Position numbers and translations under genes: made by a program. Below the pieces are notes generated by a model. The model made no database searches, was not told the origin of the DNA, and was given only the letters and a program-made list of their open reading frames with translations. Positions 9,467 to 18,785 of a stretch of DNA of 64,000 bases are shown in pieces. This stretch comes from CAYXVF01 sp964468125 (lineage in GTDB: Bacteria; Myxococcota; XYA12-FULL-58-9; CAYXVF01). The stretch lies in contig CAYXVF010000013.1 in NCBI GenBank assembly GCA_964468125.1, positions 1-64,000 on the forward strand. Reading direction: 5' to 3'. Position 1 is the first letter of the stretch. The number at the start of each line of letters is the position of its first letter.

Positions 9467-9952
9467 TCAGGAGTTTCGCGTCGATCCGTCGCGCTGCTCG
9501 AGATAATGCATCGTCTCCTCGAAGGTGCGCAGGAAGGTCGCCTGGTCGCCATACATGTGGCGCGTCAGCTCGACTCCGAGCGCGCCCGCGATCGAGACCG
9601 CCATCCGCACGAGTGAGCTACGCGGAAGCAGGACGACGTGGCGATTCAGATCCTTGCTGTAGGCGCGAAACCATTCGATGCACAGGCGACGAACCGCGGT
9701 GGTGTAACTCTTCACGCGGGCGAGATTCCAGATCACGTAGCTCTTCTGGCCTTGGGCGAGGTTGTGGTCGCGCACGGTGGACATCTGTGCCAAGCCCCAC
9801 TCGGTGATCGGACCATCCATGGTGCCCCGCGGCTCCACGACGATCACGCGCGGATGGGGCCGCCACACATACATCGTGCAGCCGCCCTCCTCCCTCTCGT
9901 CGCTCGGTGGTCCGAGGCGACTGGCGAGGCTCAGCTCATCGTCCGAAGGCAT
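9467..9952 (-). CDS. STAS-like (SpoIIAA fold) small protein
   Basis: A 161-residue soluble protein starting at ATG 9952 (MPSDDELS); an internal ATG at 9874 (MYVWRPHPRVIVVEPRG) would give 135 residues and begins exactly at the folded part. The alternation of strands and helices (VIVVEPRGTM, KSYVIWNLARVKSYTTAV, RHVVLLPRSSLVRMAVSIAGAL, FLRTFEETMHYLEQ) resembles STAS/SpoIIAA-like proteins common in myxobacteria. Identification is by pattern only. It is divergent from, and 66 bp away from, the HEAT-like/VWA gene, so the two could share a promoter region. A longer frame upstream to 10651 lies opposite that gene and is rejected. Confidence 0.5.
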   Translation of the reverse strand: MPSDDELSLASRLGPPSDEREEGGCTMYVWRPHPRVIVVEPRGTMDGPITEWGLAQMSTVRDHNLAQGQKSYVIWNLARVKSYTTAVRRLCIEWFRAYSKDLNRHVVLLPRSSLVRMAVSIAGALGVELTRHMYGDQATFLRTFEETMHYLEQRDGSTRNS

Positions 9953-10018
9953 CCGTAGGGATCTAATCACTCCCGAGCCTTTTCTCCAGCCTCCGTTTCG
10001 GTCCACCATGGGGCGCCG

Positions 10019-13000
10019 ATGCGCGACATCTACCTCTGGGAACGGCTCCTGGCCCAGGACCTGGATCCGGCCGAAGCTACTGAATCGCTCGAGGAGCTCG
10101 CGAAGCTGAGCCCGGCTCGGCGGGTCCCCTTTTGGGGACTGGTGGGCCCCTATCTGAGCGCCGAAGATGACCGCCTGCGCAGCGCCGCGACCCGCGTGCT
10201 CGCGGGAGCGCGAGGATTTCGAGGTATTCGCGAGCAGGTTCGTCTCCTGGACGATCCGGCTCCCGAGGTACGGGAAGCGGCGGTGGAGTCTCTGCGCCAG
10301 TCGAGCGATGGGCCCGGTCGCTGGGCGCACGTGCTCTTTCATTCCAACGCACCGGTGCGCCGCCTCGCTGTCGGCACGCCGCCGCCGGCTGTGCCCGCTG
10401 CCTTGCCCTTGGCGCTCCTCGCCGACAGCGCGACAAAGGATCTGGTGCACGCGCAGCTCGACGCCCTGGTCAGCAACGGGTCCGTCGTCCCGCTCCTGCT
10501 CTCCTTTGTTCGCTCCGGAGACCTTCCGCCAGAAACCTTGCGCGACTGCCTCCTCGCGGACTGGGTGCGGCAAAAGCCGGGGCTCCTTCTCGACCCTTTG
10601 CCGGTGACCTTTGGTTTCCCCACCGTGCGGATCGAGCTGGAGCAGTATCAAACGGTTCGCGACGCTTTTGTCGGCTACGACGTGCTAGACCACCTGCTCG
10701 AGTTCTTTTGGGCCGCACCTGATGACGCCTTCTTCGAGCTGCTCGCGGAGACTTTCCGACAGGAGAGGCTCAGCCTGGAGCAGGAGCGGCGAATCGCCTG
10801 GTCACTCGCTCGCGTGGGCAGAGGCCGCAGCAGCACCTGGAGTCCATGGCGTCTCGCGCTCCTCGCCTCAGTCATGCCGATCGCACTCGCAGACCCGGAC
10901 ATCGCCCTCGACGTTCGGCGCGCCGCAGCGCGGCTGATTCCCCGCGTTCGCGGCAAGAGCAAGCTCGACAACCCGCTGAATGGCATCGCGACTGGCCCCG
11001 TGCTCCGTCCCAAGAGCGGCCTCGATCTGGCTGCCGCCGTCGGCGTCGCGAGTCGTTGCACCGGCTTTCCGTTCGACCTGCTGCACTCCTACTACGGCAA
11101 GGAGCTGCATAGCGCGGTTCACCGTAAACCGGAGGCGTCTCTGGGACTCTTTGGCCTGACCTACTCGAGCAAGGCCGAAGACGCCTACCGTCGTTTGCTC
11201 GAGCGCTACCTCGATGTGGACCACCCGCCGGAACGCCTCGCCGAGCTCGCACTTCTCCTGCGCCGCGAAGCGCTGGGCCTGGTCGCGGAGCGCACCCCCA
11301 AGAAGCTCGTCTCGATCGTAGCGGCGCTGCTTCAGCTCGAGGGCGAGAAGCGGCTGCGGCTCAACGCCAACCGCCGGAAACGTTTGCTCGAAGAGCTCGC
11401 CCCGACGCTCGCCCGAACGGCGCTCGCCGACTCGCTCAGGTTGCTCCTCACCCAGGCCCCCCTCGGGACCTTGGGCTTCGACCTCCTGTTTGAGATCGCG
11501 GTCCATTCACCGCCCGCCGGGTTTTCTCTCGGGCTCTCGGTCCTAGATCCGCCTCTCCATCACCGTTTCGTCGCCCTGATCGAGGACAACGCCCTGTTTC
11601 CACTCGTGCATCTGCAGGTGGTCGCCAGGGCGATGAAGAAGTCTGGCAACAGACAACTGGAGGCGTGGGCCAATAGCGTGCTCGAACCGGCACGCATGAC
11701 GACGACCCCCACGGTCCTGAGTGGCAAGAGCAAAGGGAAGGTCCGCTCCCTAAAGAGGAAGGACCGCAAGCGCATCAGCAGCTGCAAAGCGACCGACCTC
11801 CCGAAAGTCTTGGAGCTCGTCTACGACGCGCCCACCCTCGGGATTTGCGACGCCCTGAACGCGCGCAAGGGAACGGAGCCGCCCTCTTGCGAGGTGGTTG
11901 TCGCGCTCCTCCTCTCGCACGATCTGCCGGAGCGAGTCGCGGGGACCGTGCCGCGCTTCGCCGAGAACACGCCGGCCTTCTGGAGCGAAGTCGATCGCCT
12001 GATGGTCCAGCGCGCGAGCGGCAGCTCCGCAACCTCTTGGCTCGCCTGCGCATGGCTCTTCCGATGGGAGCGGCGACTGCTGCAGTTCGCTCGCGTAACC
12101 GTGGACACGCGCGGCGGACTCGTCGCCGTGCTGCGCGAGTCGCTCCGATGGAGCCCCCTTGGACAGATCCTCACCGATCACGTCTGGTCCGCGGTTGCGC
12201 GTCTGTTGGCGATCTGGAAGGCGCGGGACAAGCCCACCTTCTTTGAGCACGTCGATAGGGAGCTCGCCGAGCTCGCGGTCGCTGCCTTGCCTCGCATGCA
12301 AGCGCGAGCCGCGTCGATCCTCGTCCAGCTGCATCAGGCGGCGTTCGACCGGAGTCTGATGGACAGCCTGCAGGGGAGGGTCCTACCCATGCTCCATGCG
12401 CTCGATGCGTCCTGCCGGCGCGAGCTGTCGCGTTGGTTCGACCTCGAGGGGCTCTCGAGCGGTCGCGCTGCGCCTCCGAGCGTGGAGGAGGAAGCCGTGA
12501 ACGAGGCGCTGGAATCGGTGAGGGGCGCCGAGCTCGACCGGTTGCGCGACTGGCTCTTGCACCGTGATCCCCGCGTGGTCGACGAAGCATTAAAACGCCT
12601 TGAAGATGCGGGAGACGTGGGTCGACTACTCGTGCTCGATGCACTGGAACGCGAGCCCCCTTTGGCGCGGCGACTCGCAGAGCCCATCATGACCTGGCCC
12701 GAGGGCGAACTGCTCGCAGCCGCTGCGCGCCTCTGCGGCTCTGAAACGCTCGCTCCTGCCACCCGCTTTTCGCTAGCGCTCGCCATGCTCTGGCGTGGGC
12801 GCAAAGACGCCTGGCATTGGGTCTACACGGCACTCGTCACGGATTCGGACTATGAATGGCTGCTGCCATCCAGCTATGAGGAGGTCCAAAAAGCCGCGGG
12901 AGCGATGGGCCTCGATCGTGTCGAGGTCGCCGCCGCGCTCGTCATCTCGCCGTACTCGGCGGTCTATGTCCCGGCGCTCACCGATCTCCTCCTCGTGGTC

Positions 13001-15070
13001 CCTCCTCCAGCGGCGCCACTGCGACGTTTCCTGGACACGGGAACGAACCGCCTCGCCTCCCTGCGACGGCGCGTCGCCCGAGCCCTGCATGAGCAGGGAG
13101 ACTTCAGCGGGTTTCCAATCCTCTTCTCGGAAGCGTTGGTCGACAGTGGTAGACGCAAAGACGGGGGTGCGCCTTGGCTGTTGAAGCGCGCGCCACCGGA
13201 GCTCGTGGAGCTGTGCGGCAGGTGTTTTGCCATGGCCGGCCCAGCGCTCGTTCCGCCAAAGAACGTCCTCGACGAGCTCGACACGGGTGGACTGGACCCT
13301 CTCGCGCGGGAGCGTGCCTGGAACGCGATCTTGCACGCCACGACGAACGCTGCGGTGCACGAGCGGATTTTCTCTCGCATGCGCCTATCGCGGGCCCGCT
13401 ACGACAAGCTTCAACGCCTGGCGGAGACCTTCGCTTGGGGCGTACAGCAAGGCGTGCGACTGACCGGCCGCAAGTTCGGCATCCGAATGATCGGGGGCGA
13501 CGCCTTTGCGAACACCCGGCTCACGACGTCGAGCATCAATATCAATCCCCTGCCCCTTCTCCGCGGCGAGCGCGATGGGCGCACGGTGGTAGAGGGGCTC
13601 ATCCTGCACGAGCTCGGCCACCACGTGCACCACGCGGGGAACAAGGCGCTCGGGATTTGGAACCGAGCGCAGCAGCAGGGTCTACACAAACTGCTGAATC
13701 TGGTGGCGGACGAGCACCTCGAACGCAACATTCGCGCGGAACGCGAGGAAGACGGCAATCGGCTGAAGACCCTGGCGACCTACGCTTTCCAACGGCGCCA
13801 ATCGGAGATTCCCGTGGAGTCGTTGCTGCAGGTGCTCGGTTTCAGAGCCTTTGAGGTTCTCAAGAGCGCTCGACTCGAGGTCGCGAGGGACCCCAACTGC
13901 GTCGAGCTGAAGATGGGTGAGACCTTGAGGGCGCTCGAAGCCAACGGTTCGAGCTTCACACGTTTCTTCCGCGCGCTGCGCATGGGGCTCGGCAATCGGC
14001 ACGACGATCCGAAGGTGGAAGAAGCGCTCGCTCTGTTTCACGGTGCCCAGTTTCGTCGCAGTGACATGAATCAACTCTGGATCATCACCCAGAAGCTCCA
14101 CGCGATCTTCGGGGACGAGGTGAGACAACTCGACGTATTCGACCAACACACGGAATGGGGCGACGATACGGACGCGCGCATTCACGGCGACGGGATCTCG
14201 GACGAAGAGGTTCAGCGCGCGATCGATCGCATCCTCGATCCGAAGAGTGGACGAGAAAGCAATGAGCCACCGCGGGAATTCAAACCTGCGATGAACCTGG
14301 GCTCAGAGGACAGCTTCAATAAGATCACGAGCCTCGAGCAGGTCGCTCCCGATCCCGATGCGCATCGGCTACGCGCGCAAAAAATCCAACGCATGGCGAA
14401 GAAGATGCGCGACTACCTCGAACGCCTGGGTCTGTCGCTCCGCAAGCGCGGCGGACGGGTTCGCGGCTTCGCGGTTGACCGGGAGCGGATCCGAGGAATG
14501 GTCCTTCACGGCGATCCTCGCGTCCTGCGCTCGCGCGAGTTGCGTCGAGACAGCGATCTCTTCCTCGGCGTGATCGTCGATTGCTCCGGCTCGATGGCAG
14601 CCGGTGACAGCATGGAGAAGGCGAAGCTCTTCGGTGTGCTTCTGGCCGAAGCGACCAAAGGCATGGCGAATATCGAAACGCGCTTCTGGGGCTTTACCGA
14701 TCGGGTGATCTACGAGGCGGGCAACGCGAATCGATGCGCCGTAGCTTCACTGGTCGCGAACGGCGGCAACAACGACGCCGCAGCGCTCTGGCATGCCGCG
14801 CAGGTCGCGTTCCGAAGTCGACGTCGCGCGAAGCTCCTGGTGATGATCAGCGATGGAGCTCCCACCGAATGCACGGTGGAATCATTGCGCAGTCTGGTGA
14901 ACGAGCTGACCCGGCGCCACAACATGGCCTGCGCGCAGATCGCGGTGCGACCGATCGATGAAGTGTGTTTCCCTCACTATGTCGAGATCACCGAGGGTGA
15001 GATCGAATCCGCGGTGAGAAAGTTCGGCAACGTTGCGGCACACCTCGTGAGTCGCACTCTCGGGAGGTGA
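10019..15070 (+). CDS. Large HEAT-like repeat, HExxH metallopeptidase-like and VWA (CobT-like) protein
   Basis: A 1683-residue protein with no signal peptide. Residues 1 to about 1050 are helical and Leu/Ala/Arg-rich with recurrent HEAT-like pairs (for example RSAATRVLAGARGF and DPAPEVREAAVESL). Around residue 1197 is a zinc-protease signature, LILHELGHHVHHAG, followed by NLVADEHLERN, which could supply a third ligand. The C-terminus (about 1510-1683) is a von Willebrand A domain with the MIDAS sequence VDCSGSM at 1520-1526 and a conserved SDGAPTECT segment, closest in style to CobT-like VWA domains. The stop is followed directly by a MoxR-type ATPase gene whose ribosome-binding site overlaps this stop. 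MoxR/VWA pairs act as metal-insertion or protein-remodelling machines; the combination with HEAT repeats and a protease-like centre is unusual. The specific substrate is unknown. Confidence 0.75.
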   Translation: MRDIYLWERLLAQDLDPAEATESLEELAKLSPARRVPFWGLVGPYLSAEDDRLRSAATRVLAGARGFRGIREQVRLLDDPAPEVREAAVESLRQSSDGPGRWAHVLFHSNAPVRRLAVGTPPPAVPAALPLALLADSATKDLVHAQLDALVSNGSVVPLLLSFVRSGDLPPETLRDCLLADWVRQKPGLLLDPLPVTFGFPTVRIELEQYQTVRDAFVGYDVLDHLLEFFWAAPDDAFFELLAETFRQERLSLEQERRIAWSLARVGRGRSSTWSPWRLALLASVMPIALADPDIALDVRRAAARLIPRVRGKSKLDNPLNGIATGPVLRPKSGLDLAAAVGVASRCTGFPFDLLHSYYGKELHSAVHRKPEASLGLFGLTYSSKAEDAYRRLLERYLDVDHPPERLAELALLLRREALGLVAERTPKKLVSIVAALLQLEGEKRLRLNANRRKRLLEELAPTLARTALADSLRLLLTQAPLGTLGFDLLFEIAVHSPPAGFSLGLSVLDPPLHHRFVALIEDNALFPLVHLQVVARAMKKSGNRQLEAWANSVLEPARMTTTPTVLSGKSKGKVRSLKRKDRKRISSCKATDLPKVLELVYDAPTLGICDALNARKGTEPPSCEVVVALLLSHDLPERVAGTVPRFAENTPAFWSEVDRLMVQRASGSSATSWLACAWLFRWERRLLQFARVTVDTRGGLVAVLRESLRWSPLGQILTDHVWSAVARLLAIWKARDKPTFFEHVDRELAELAVAALPRMQARAASILVQLHQAAFDRSLMDSLQGRVLPMLHALDASCRRELSRWFDLEGLSSGRAAPPSVEEEAVNEALESVRGAELDRLRDWLLHRDPRVVDEALKRLEDAGDVGRLLVLDALEREPPLARRLAEPIMTWPEGELLAAAARLCGSETLAPATRFSLALAMLWRGRKDAWHWVYTALVTDSDYEWLLPSSYEEVQKAAGAMGLDRVEVAAALVISPYSAVYVPALTDLLLVVPPPAAPLRRFLDTGTNRLASLRRRVARALHEQGDFSGFPILFSEALVDSGRRKDGGAPWLLKRAPPELVELCGRCFAMAGPALVPPKNVLDELDTGGLDPLARERAWNAILHATTNAAVHERIFSRMRLSRARYDKLQRLAETFAWGVQQGVRLTGRKFGIRMIGGDAFANTRLTTSSININPLPLLRGERDGRTVVEGLILHELGHHVHHAGNKALGIWNRAQQQGLHKLLNLVADEHLERNIRAEREEDGNRLKTLATYAFQRRQSEIPVESLLQVLGFRAFEVLKSARLEVARDPNCVELKMGETLRALEANGSSFTRFFRALRMGLGNRHDDPKVEEALALFHGAQFRRSDMNQLWIITQKLHAIFGDEVRQLDVFDQHTEWGDDTDARIHGDGISDEEVQRAIDRILDPKSGRESNEPPREFKPAMNLGSEDSFNKITSLEQVAPDPDAHRLRAQKIQRMAKKMRDYLERLGLSLRKRGGRVRGFAVDRERIRGMVLHGDPRVLRSRELRRDSDLFLGVIVDCSGSMAAGDSMEKAKLFGVLLAEATKGMANIETRFWGFTDRVIYEAGNANRCAVASLVANGGNNDAAALWHAAQVAFRSRRRAKLLVMISDGAPTECTVESLRSLVNELTRRHNMACAQIAVRPIDEVCFPHYVEITEGEIESAVRKFGNVAAHLVSRTLGR
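15062..15070 (+). promoter_or_regulatory. Strong ribosome-binding site inside the end of the VWA gene
   Basis: GGGAGGTGA overlaps the TGA stop of the upstream gene and lies 3 nt before the ATG of the AAA+ ATPase. This near-perfect anti-Shine-Dalgarno match supports translational coupling of the pair and fixes the downstream start at 15074. Confidence 0.7.
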
Positions 15071-15073
15071 TCC

Positions 15074-16195
15074 ATGGCGGGAAAGTGGAAGATCGAGGAT
15101 TTGCGAGAAGGTCAGCTGATGGATGCCACCTTCTGGACAAACCCAGTCGAAGACAATGAGTTCAGGTTTCGCGCCACGCACCTCGACGGAAAACGTGCGC
15201 CGAAGGTGGTCCTTTGCGACGACCCGCGTCTTCGGGCTGGGGTCCCTTGCCGCGTACGGATCAAGACGATTCACAAGCGCGACGTCCCGGATCGCGGCTA
15301 CATCGAAGTGGAGTTCCTGGAGACTACGCCCTTTGATCTGAAGGGCATCTACCTCGACCCGATCGTTTCCAAGAAGATGCAGGTCTGCCTCGAGAGCGGA
15401 CTGAACATCCTCCTCGACGGTCCTCAGGGGTCGGGAAAGACCGTCATGACGCGCGAGATCGCCCGGGCTCTCGGAATGGAGTTCGTCTTCTTCAACTGCG
15501 CCGCAGTCGTGGAGGCGACCGACTTCCTCGCAACGATTCAAGTCCGGGCCTCGGAGAGCGGTCAACCCACGACCGACTTCGTGAAGACCACCATGCTCGA
15601 GGCCCTCGAAGCCGCGGCCGAGCACCCGGGGCGCCGCTACCTGGTCTTCTTGGACGAGCTCAACCGCTGCCAGGAGTCCGCACGCAACGCGCTCATGCCG
15701 GCGCTCGACAGCACACGGCGCGTCTTCAACCCGATCACCAACCAATTCATCGAGATCCCCGACAACGTGCAGTTCATCGCGGCGGTGAACCGGGGAAGCC
15801 AGTTCACGGGCACCTTCAGCATCGATGCGGCGCAGCTCGACCGCTTTGCGCCGATCCAGATCTCCTATCTCCCCGCCGCCGAGGAGGTGAAACTGCTGCT
15901 GGCCCGGCACCCGGAGCTACCGAAGAAGACGGTCGAAACTCTGGTGGAGATCGCGAACCGCGTGCGCAGCTCGCCGGACGTCGACGGCGGCCTTTCCGTG
16001 CGTGCCACCGAGGAGGCGTGCATCTACCTGAAACACCCGCTCTTCGAGGCGGACAAGGCGCGTGTGCTCCCGGAGATCCTCAAGTCCTCGTTTTGTGGCC
16101 GCTTCGACGGCAGCTGGAACGACATCAACACCGACGCCGGGGTGGTCTGGACCCTCGTCGATCGCACCCTCGACGAGCTCGGGAAGCGCTGCTGA
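15074..16195 (+). CDS. MoxR/CobS-like AAA+ ATPase
   Basis: A 373-residue protein. A short beta-rich N-terminal region (residues 1-85) precedes an AAA+ domain of the MoxR/CobS/NirQ clade (AAA_5): Walker A GPQGSGKT at 116-123, Walker B LVFLDELNR with Asp194-Glu195, sensor region NVQFIAAVNRGSQF, and an arginine-rich LDRFAPIQI segment. Such ATPases work with a VWA protein to insert cofactors or remodel protein complexes. It is translated 3 nt after the HEAT-like/VWA gene, strongly suggesting one functional unit. The closest functional analogy is the CobS/CobT chelatase pair, but no cobalamin genes are nearby, so that specific role is not supported. Confidence 0.85.
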   Translation: MAGKWKIEDLREGQLMDATFWTNPVEDNEFRFRATHLDGKRAPKVVLCDDPRLRAGVPCRVRIKTIHKRDVPDRGYIEVEFLETTPFDLKGIYLDPIVSKKMQVCLESGLNILLDGPQGSGKTVMTREIARALGMEFVFFNCAAVVEATDFLATIQVRASESGQPTTDFVKTTMLEALEAAAEHPGRRYLVFLDELNRCQESARNALMPALDSTRRVFNPITNQFIEIPDNVQFIAAVNRGSQFTGTFSIDAAQLDRFAPIQISYLPAAEEVKLLLARHPELPKKTVETLVEIANRVRSSPDVDGGLSVRATEEACIYLKHPLFEADKARVLPEILKSSFCGRFDGSWNDINTDAGVVWTLVDRTLDELGKRC

Positions 16196-16506
16196 GCGTC
16201 CTCATTCGACGCGGTTTCTCCACCGTAAACCTGGGAATCGCGCCGTCCCCTTCGAGGTCCTCCCACCGCGGGGAGCCCGTCCGATCGCCGCTCGTTTCTC
16301 CAGAAAATCCCCTTTTTTGCTTTTTGGGCCCGATTCCCATCTGATTTTAGGCACTTAGTCCCAGAGCGACATTTGTCCTATCAGGCGCACGATTGGGACT
16401 CATCTCACGCATTCGCCGGGCACCCTCGCCGAAAACCTCAATTGTCAGCGGGAAATTACAGCCGGCCGGACCGACCACGAGCCGCCAGCGCCCGAAACGA
16501 GAGGTG
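16196..16506. promoter_or_regulatory. Intergenic region upstream of the Crp-like regulator
   Basis: About 310 bp without a convincing gene. It contains a T-rich tract near 16312-16326 and, further on, an inverted repeat with arms AGTCCCA (16357-16363) and TGGGACT (16394-16400). The region is relatively AT-rich compared with its surroundings and probably holds the promoter of the downstream regulator. No clean terminator hairpin for the MoxR gene was identified. Confidence 0.4.
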
Positions 16507-17325
16507 ATGACGAATATGGCAGACGTCGCAGAGAATCTTCAGCCCGAGACCTTTGGCAACCCGGAGCTCGACCGGCTCGCCAATTCTCACCCCCTGCTCG
16601 CCGCCCTCGACGCCAAGAGCCTCGAGACGTTGATGGGGTTGAGCAAGCTCACGGTGTATCGCCCAAAACGCACCGTGGTCCGCTCCGGCGAGGAGGCGAA
16701 ATTCGCCCATCTTCTGATCGACGGCATAGTGCGGGTCTTTCACCGCAACGACCGCGGCGAGGAGCTCACGATTCAGCTACTCACGGGCCCCACGGTCTTC
16801 AACGACGCGCGCGTACTGACCGAATCCGTGGCCGAAGAGAATGTCGTGACCCTGGAGCGCTCGACGGTCCTGAGCGTTCCCGCGGAGGTCTTCAGACGGC
16901 TCGTCACCCTTCGGCCCCAATTCAACGAGGTCCTGGTGAAGGACCAGGCCGAACGCGCCTGCCTCGCGAGCGACCTGAATCGCCGTCTCGCCTTCAACGA
17001 CATCGACACGCGCCTCGCGAATCTGCTTCTCGACTACGCGGCACTCGTTGGCACACAGACTCCCGAGGGGCACATTCGGCTCCAGCTACCGTTCAGCCAG
17101 CAGAGCATGGCCAACGATCTGGGAGCGTCGCGAAAATCGCTCAACCGAGCCCTGGAGCGGCTGAGAGAGCTCGGCGCCGTGATGAAATCACAAGCGCGCT
17201 ATGAAATCAGAAACGTGCAGCTCGTACAGGAAAGGGCGAGCTGCGCCACCGGGATCCGGCACTCGAGCGACGGGTCGACCGTGTCGCGGCTTCAAAGCAC
17301 CAGCGCCGCCAACACACTCGAATAG
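16507..17325 (+). CDS. Crp/Fnr family transcriptional regulator
   Basis: A 272-residue protein. A cNMP-binding-type beta-roll (about residues 20-140) is followed by a long helix and a winged helix-turn-helix typical of Crp/Fnr (QLPFSQQSMANDLGASRKSL, ending before the recognition-helix LNRALERLRELG). The N-terminal domain lacks cysteines arranged for an Fe-S cluster, so it is not a classical oxygen-sensing Fnr. A Gly-Glu element (RSGEEAKFAHLLIDG) is present, but the arginine that contacts cyclic nucleotide is not obvious. Start 16507 lies just after AGAGGTG; 16516 is an alternative. About 40 residues beyond the HTH form a low-complexity tail. Targets are unknown. Confidence 0.85.
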   Translation: MTNMADVAENLQPETFGNPELDRLANSHPLLAALDAKSLETLMGLSKLTVYRPKRTVVRSGEEAKFAHLLIDGIVRVFHRNDRGEELTIQLLTGPTVFNDARVLTESVAEENVVTLERSTVLSVPAEVFRRLVTLRPQFNEVLVKDQAERACLASDLNRRLAFNDIDTRLANLLLDYAALVGTQTPEGHIRLQLPFSQQSMANDLGASRKSLNRALERLRELGAVMKSQARYEIRNVQLVQERASCATGIRHSSDGSTVSRLQSTSAANTLE

Positions 17326-17480
17326 CTCAATAAATCCAAAACCCTATCCCACATTAGGGTCTGCGGGGTCGACGCTCATTGTCCCCATTGTGAACGTTGA
17401 CCTCGCAGGCCTCCCTCCTTTTGAAGCGATTCGGTCGGTGATTTCTTGGTCCCGCGCCGCTCTTTGGTTAAACGAGCGGT
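17326..17480. other. Short intergenic region with weak hairpin
   Basis: A small inverted repeat ACCCTA (17341-17346) and TAGGGT (17355-17360) follows the Crp-type gene. It has no U-tract on the plus strand and is at best a weak terminator. The rest probably carries the promoter of the FG-GAP lipoprotein. Confidence 0.25.
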
Positions 17481-18785
17481 ATGAATCGTTCGATCATTCT
17501 GATTTTCCTTGCCGCCGCGGTGGCCTGCACCGAAACGCCCAGCGAGCCGAAGGCTGAAGAGACTCCGGGCGCCGACAGCGCTCCCATAGAACAGCCGGAA
17601 GAGACGCCCGAAGACAAGAAGGCTGCGGCGCGGGCGATCGACGGACCGACGCTCCTCCTCGCGCAGGCGCAGTTCGACTGGATCGAAAAAGACGGAAAGC
17701 GTGTTCCCCAACCCGGCGCGGCGAAGCTGCGCGTACTCCACATGTCCGGCAACGCCTTCGAGGAAACCGTGCTCGAAGACGAGGACAGCCGCGTCTTCCA
17801 CAAAGCGATGTGCGTCGACGGCGACGGCCTCGAAGGACTGCTCACCATCGGGGCGACCGACGCACACCTCAAGCTCTGGCGCTTCAACGCCGGTGAATGG
17901 CAAGGCGAGTCACTCTACGAGGGCTCCTACGGCGGTAAATTCGATCGTCTCCGCGACGTGGAGATCGGAGACGTCGACGGCGATGGCGTGGCGGAGCTCG
18001 TCATCGCGACCCACGACCAGGGCGTGGTGGTCGTGGTCGAAAGAGAGGGCGACGCGTGGCGCGCGCGCGAAGTCTTCAAGAAACCGGACACCTTCGTTCA
18101 CGAGATCGAGCTCGGCGATGTGGACGGCGACGGAAAGCTCGAGATCTATGCCACTCCTTCGAAGCCCAACCGCGCCGACGCCTCCCAAGACGGCGAGATT
18201 CTCACCGTGCGCTTCAACGCGGGGAAGAAGAAGTATGTCGCGAAAACGGTGGTGTCATTCGAAGGGAGTCACGCAAAGGAGATCCTCGTCACCGACCTCG
18301 ATGGTGACGGGAAGGACGAGCTCTACGGGGCTGTTGAGGCAAGCGTGAAGCCAAGAGACGGCAAGCTGACCGTAGACCAACCGGTCGCGGTGAAGCGCTT
18401 CGACCGGGTGAAGCAAGGCTGGAAGACCACCGATGTGGCCGAGTTTCCCGAGGGTCTGCAAGCTCGCGTGCTCCTCGCCGCAGACCTCACCAAGCGAGGC
18501 GCGAACGACCTGGTCGTGACGACGATGAAGGATGGGATCTGGCGGATCGTCCCGAAGAACGACGGCTCCTTCGAGACTGAGGCCGTAGATCAAAGCTCCG
18601 GCGGCTTTGAGCACGCGGCACACGCCGTCGACCTCGACGGCGACGGTGTCACCGAGCTCTACGTCACCTCCGACGACGACGATGAGATCCGTCGCTACGT
18701 TTGGAACGGCTCTGGCTTCGCGAAAACGGTGATCGGAACTCTCGAGAAGAGCGACCTCGTGTGGAACATCACGAGTTGCCGATGA
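17481..18785 (+). CDS. FG-GAP/VCBS-repeat lipoprotein
   Basis: A 434-residue exported lipoprotein: signal sequence MNRSIILIFLAAAVAC with the lipobox cysteine at about residue 16, then a Glu/Pro-rich linker, then a predicted beta-propeller. Four calcium-binding type loops are visible: DVDGDGVAEL, DVDGDGKLEI, DLDGDGKDEL and DLDGDGVTEL, each preceding a strand, as in FG-GAP/VCBS repeats. These proteins are usually surface or periplasmic with binding functions. The 3' end overlaps the convergent trehalose gene by 17 bp. No specific function can be given. Confidence 0.8.
   Translation: MNRSIILIFLAAAVACTETPSEPKAEETPGADSAPIEQPEETPEDKKAAARAIDGPTLLLAQAQFDWIEKDGKRVPQPGAAKLRVLHMSGNAFEETVLEDEDSRVFHKAMCVDGDGLEGLLTIGATDAHLKLWRFNAGEWQGESLYEGSYGGKFDRLRDVEIGDVDGDGVAELVIATHDQGVVVVVEREGDAWRAREVFKKPDTFVHEIELGDVDGDGKLEIYATPSKPNRADASQDGEILTVRFNAGKKKYVAKTVVSFEGSHAKEILVTDLDGDGKDELYGAVEASVKPRDGKLTVDQPVAVKRFDRVKQGWKTTDVAEFPEGLQARVLLAADLTKRGANDLVVTTMKDGIWRIVPKNDGSFETEAVDQSSGGFEHAAHAVDLDGDGVTELYVTSDDDDEIRRYVWNGSGFAKTVIGTLEKSDLVWNITSCR

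Noticed and set aside
9953..10651. N-terminal extension of the STAS-like frame
   Set aside because: It lies opposite the start of the HEAT-like/VWA gene; composition is that of a shadow frame and two good internal starts exist.
10019..16195. CobS/CobT cobaltochelatase pair
   Set aside because: VWA and ATPase are similar in type, but there are no cobalamin genes nearby and the fused HEAT-like/HExxH parts are absent from CobT.
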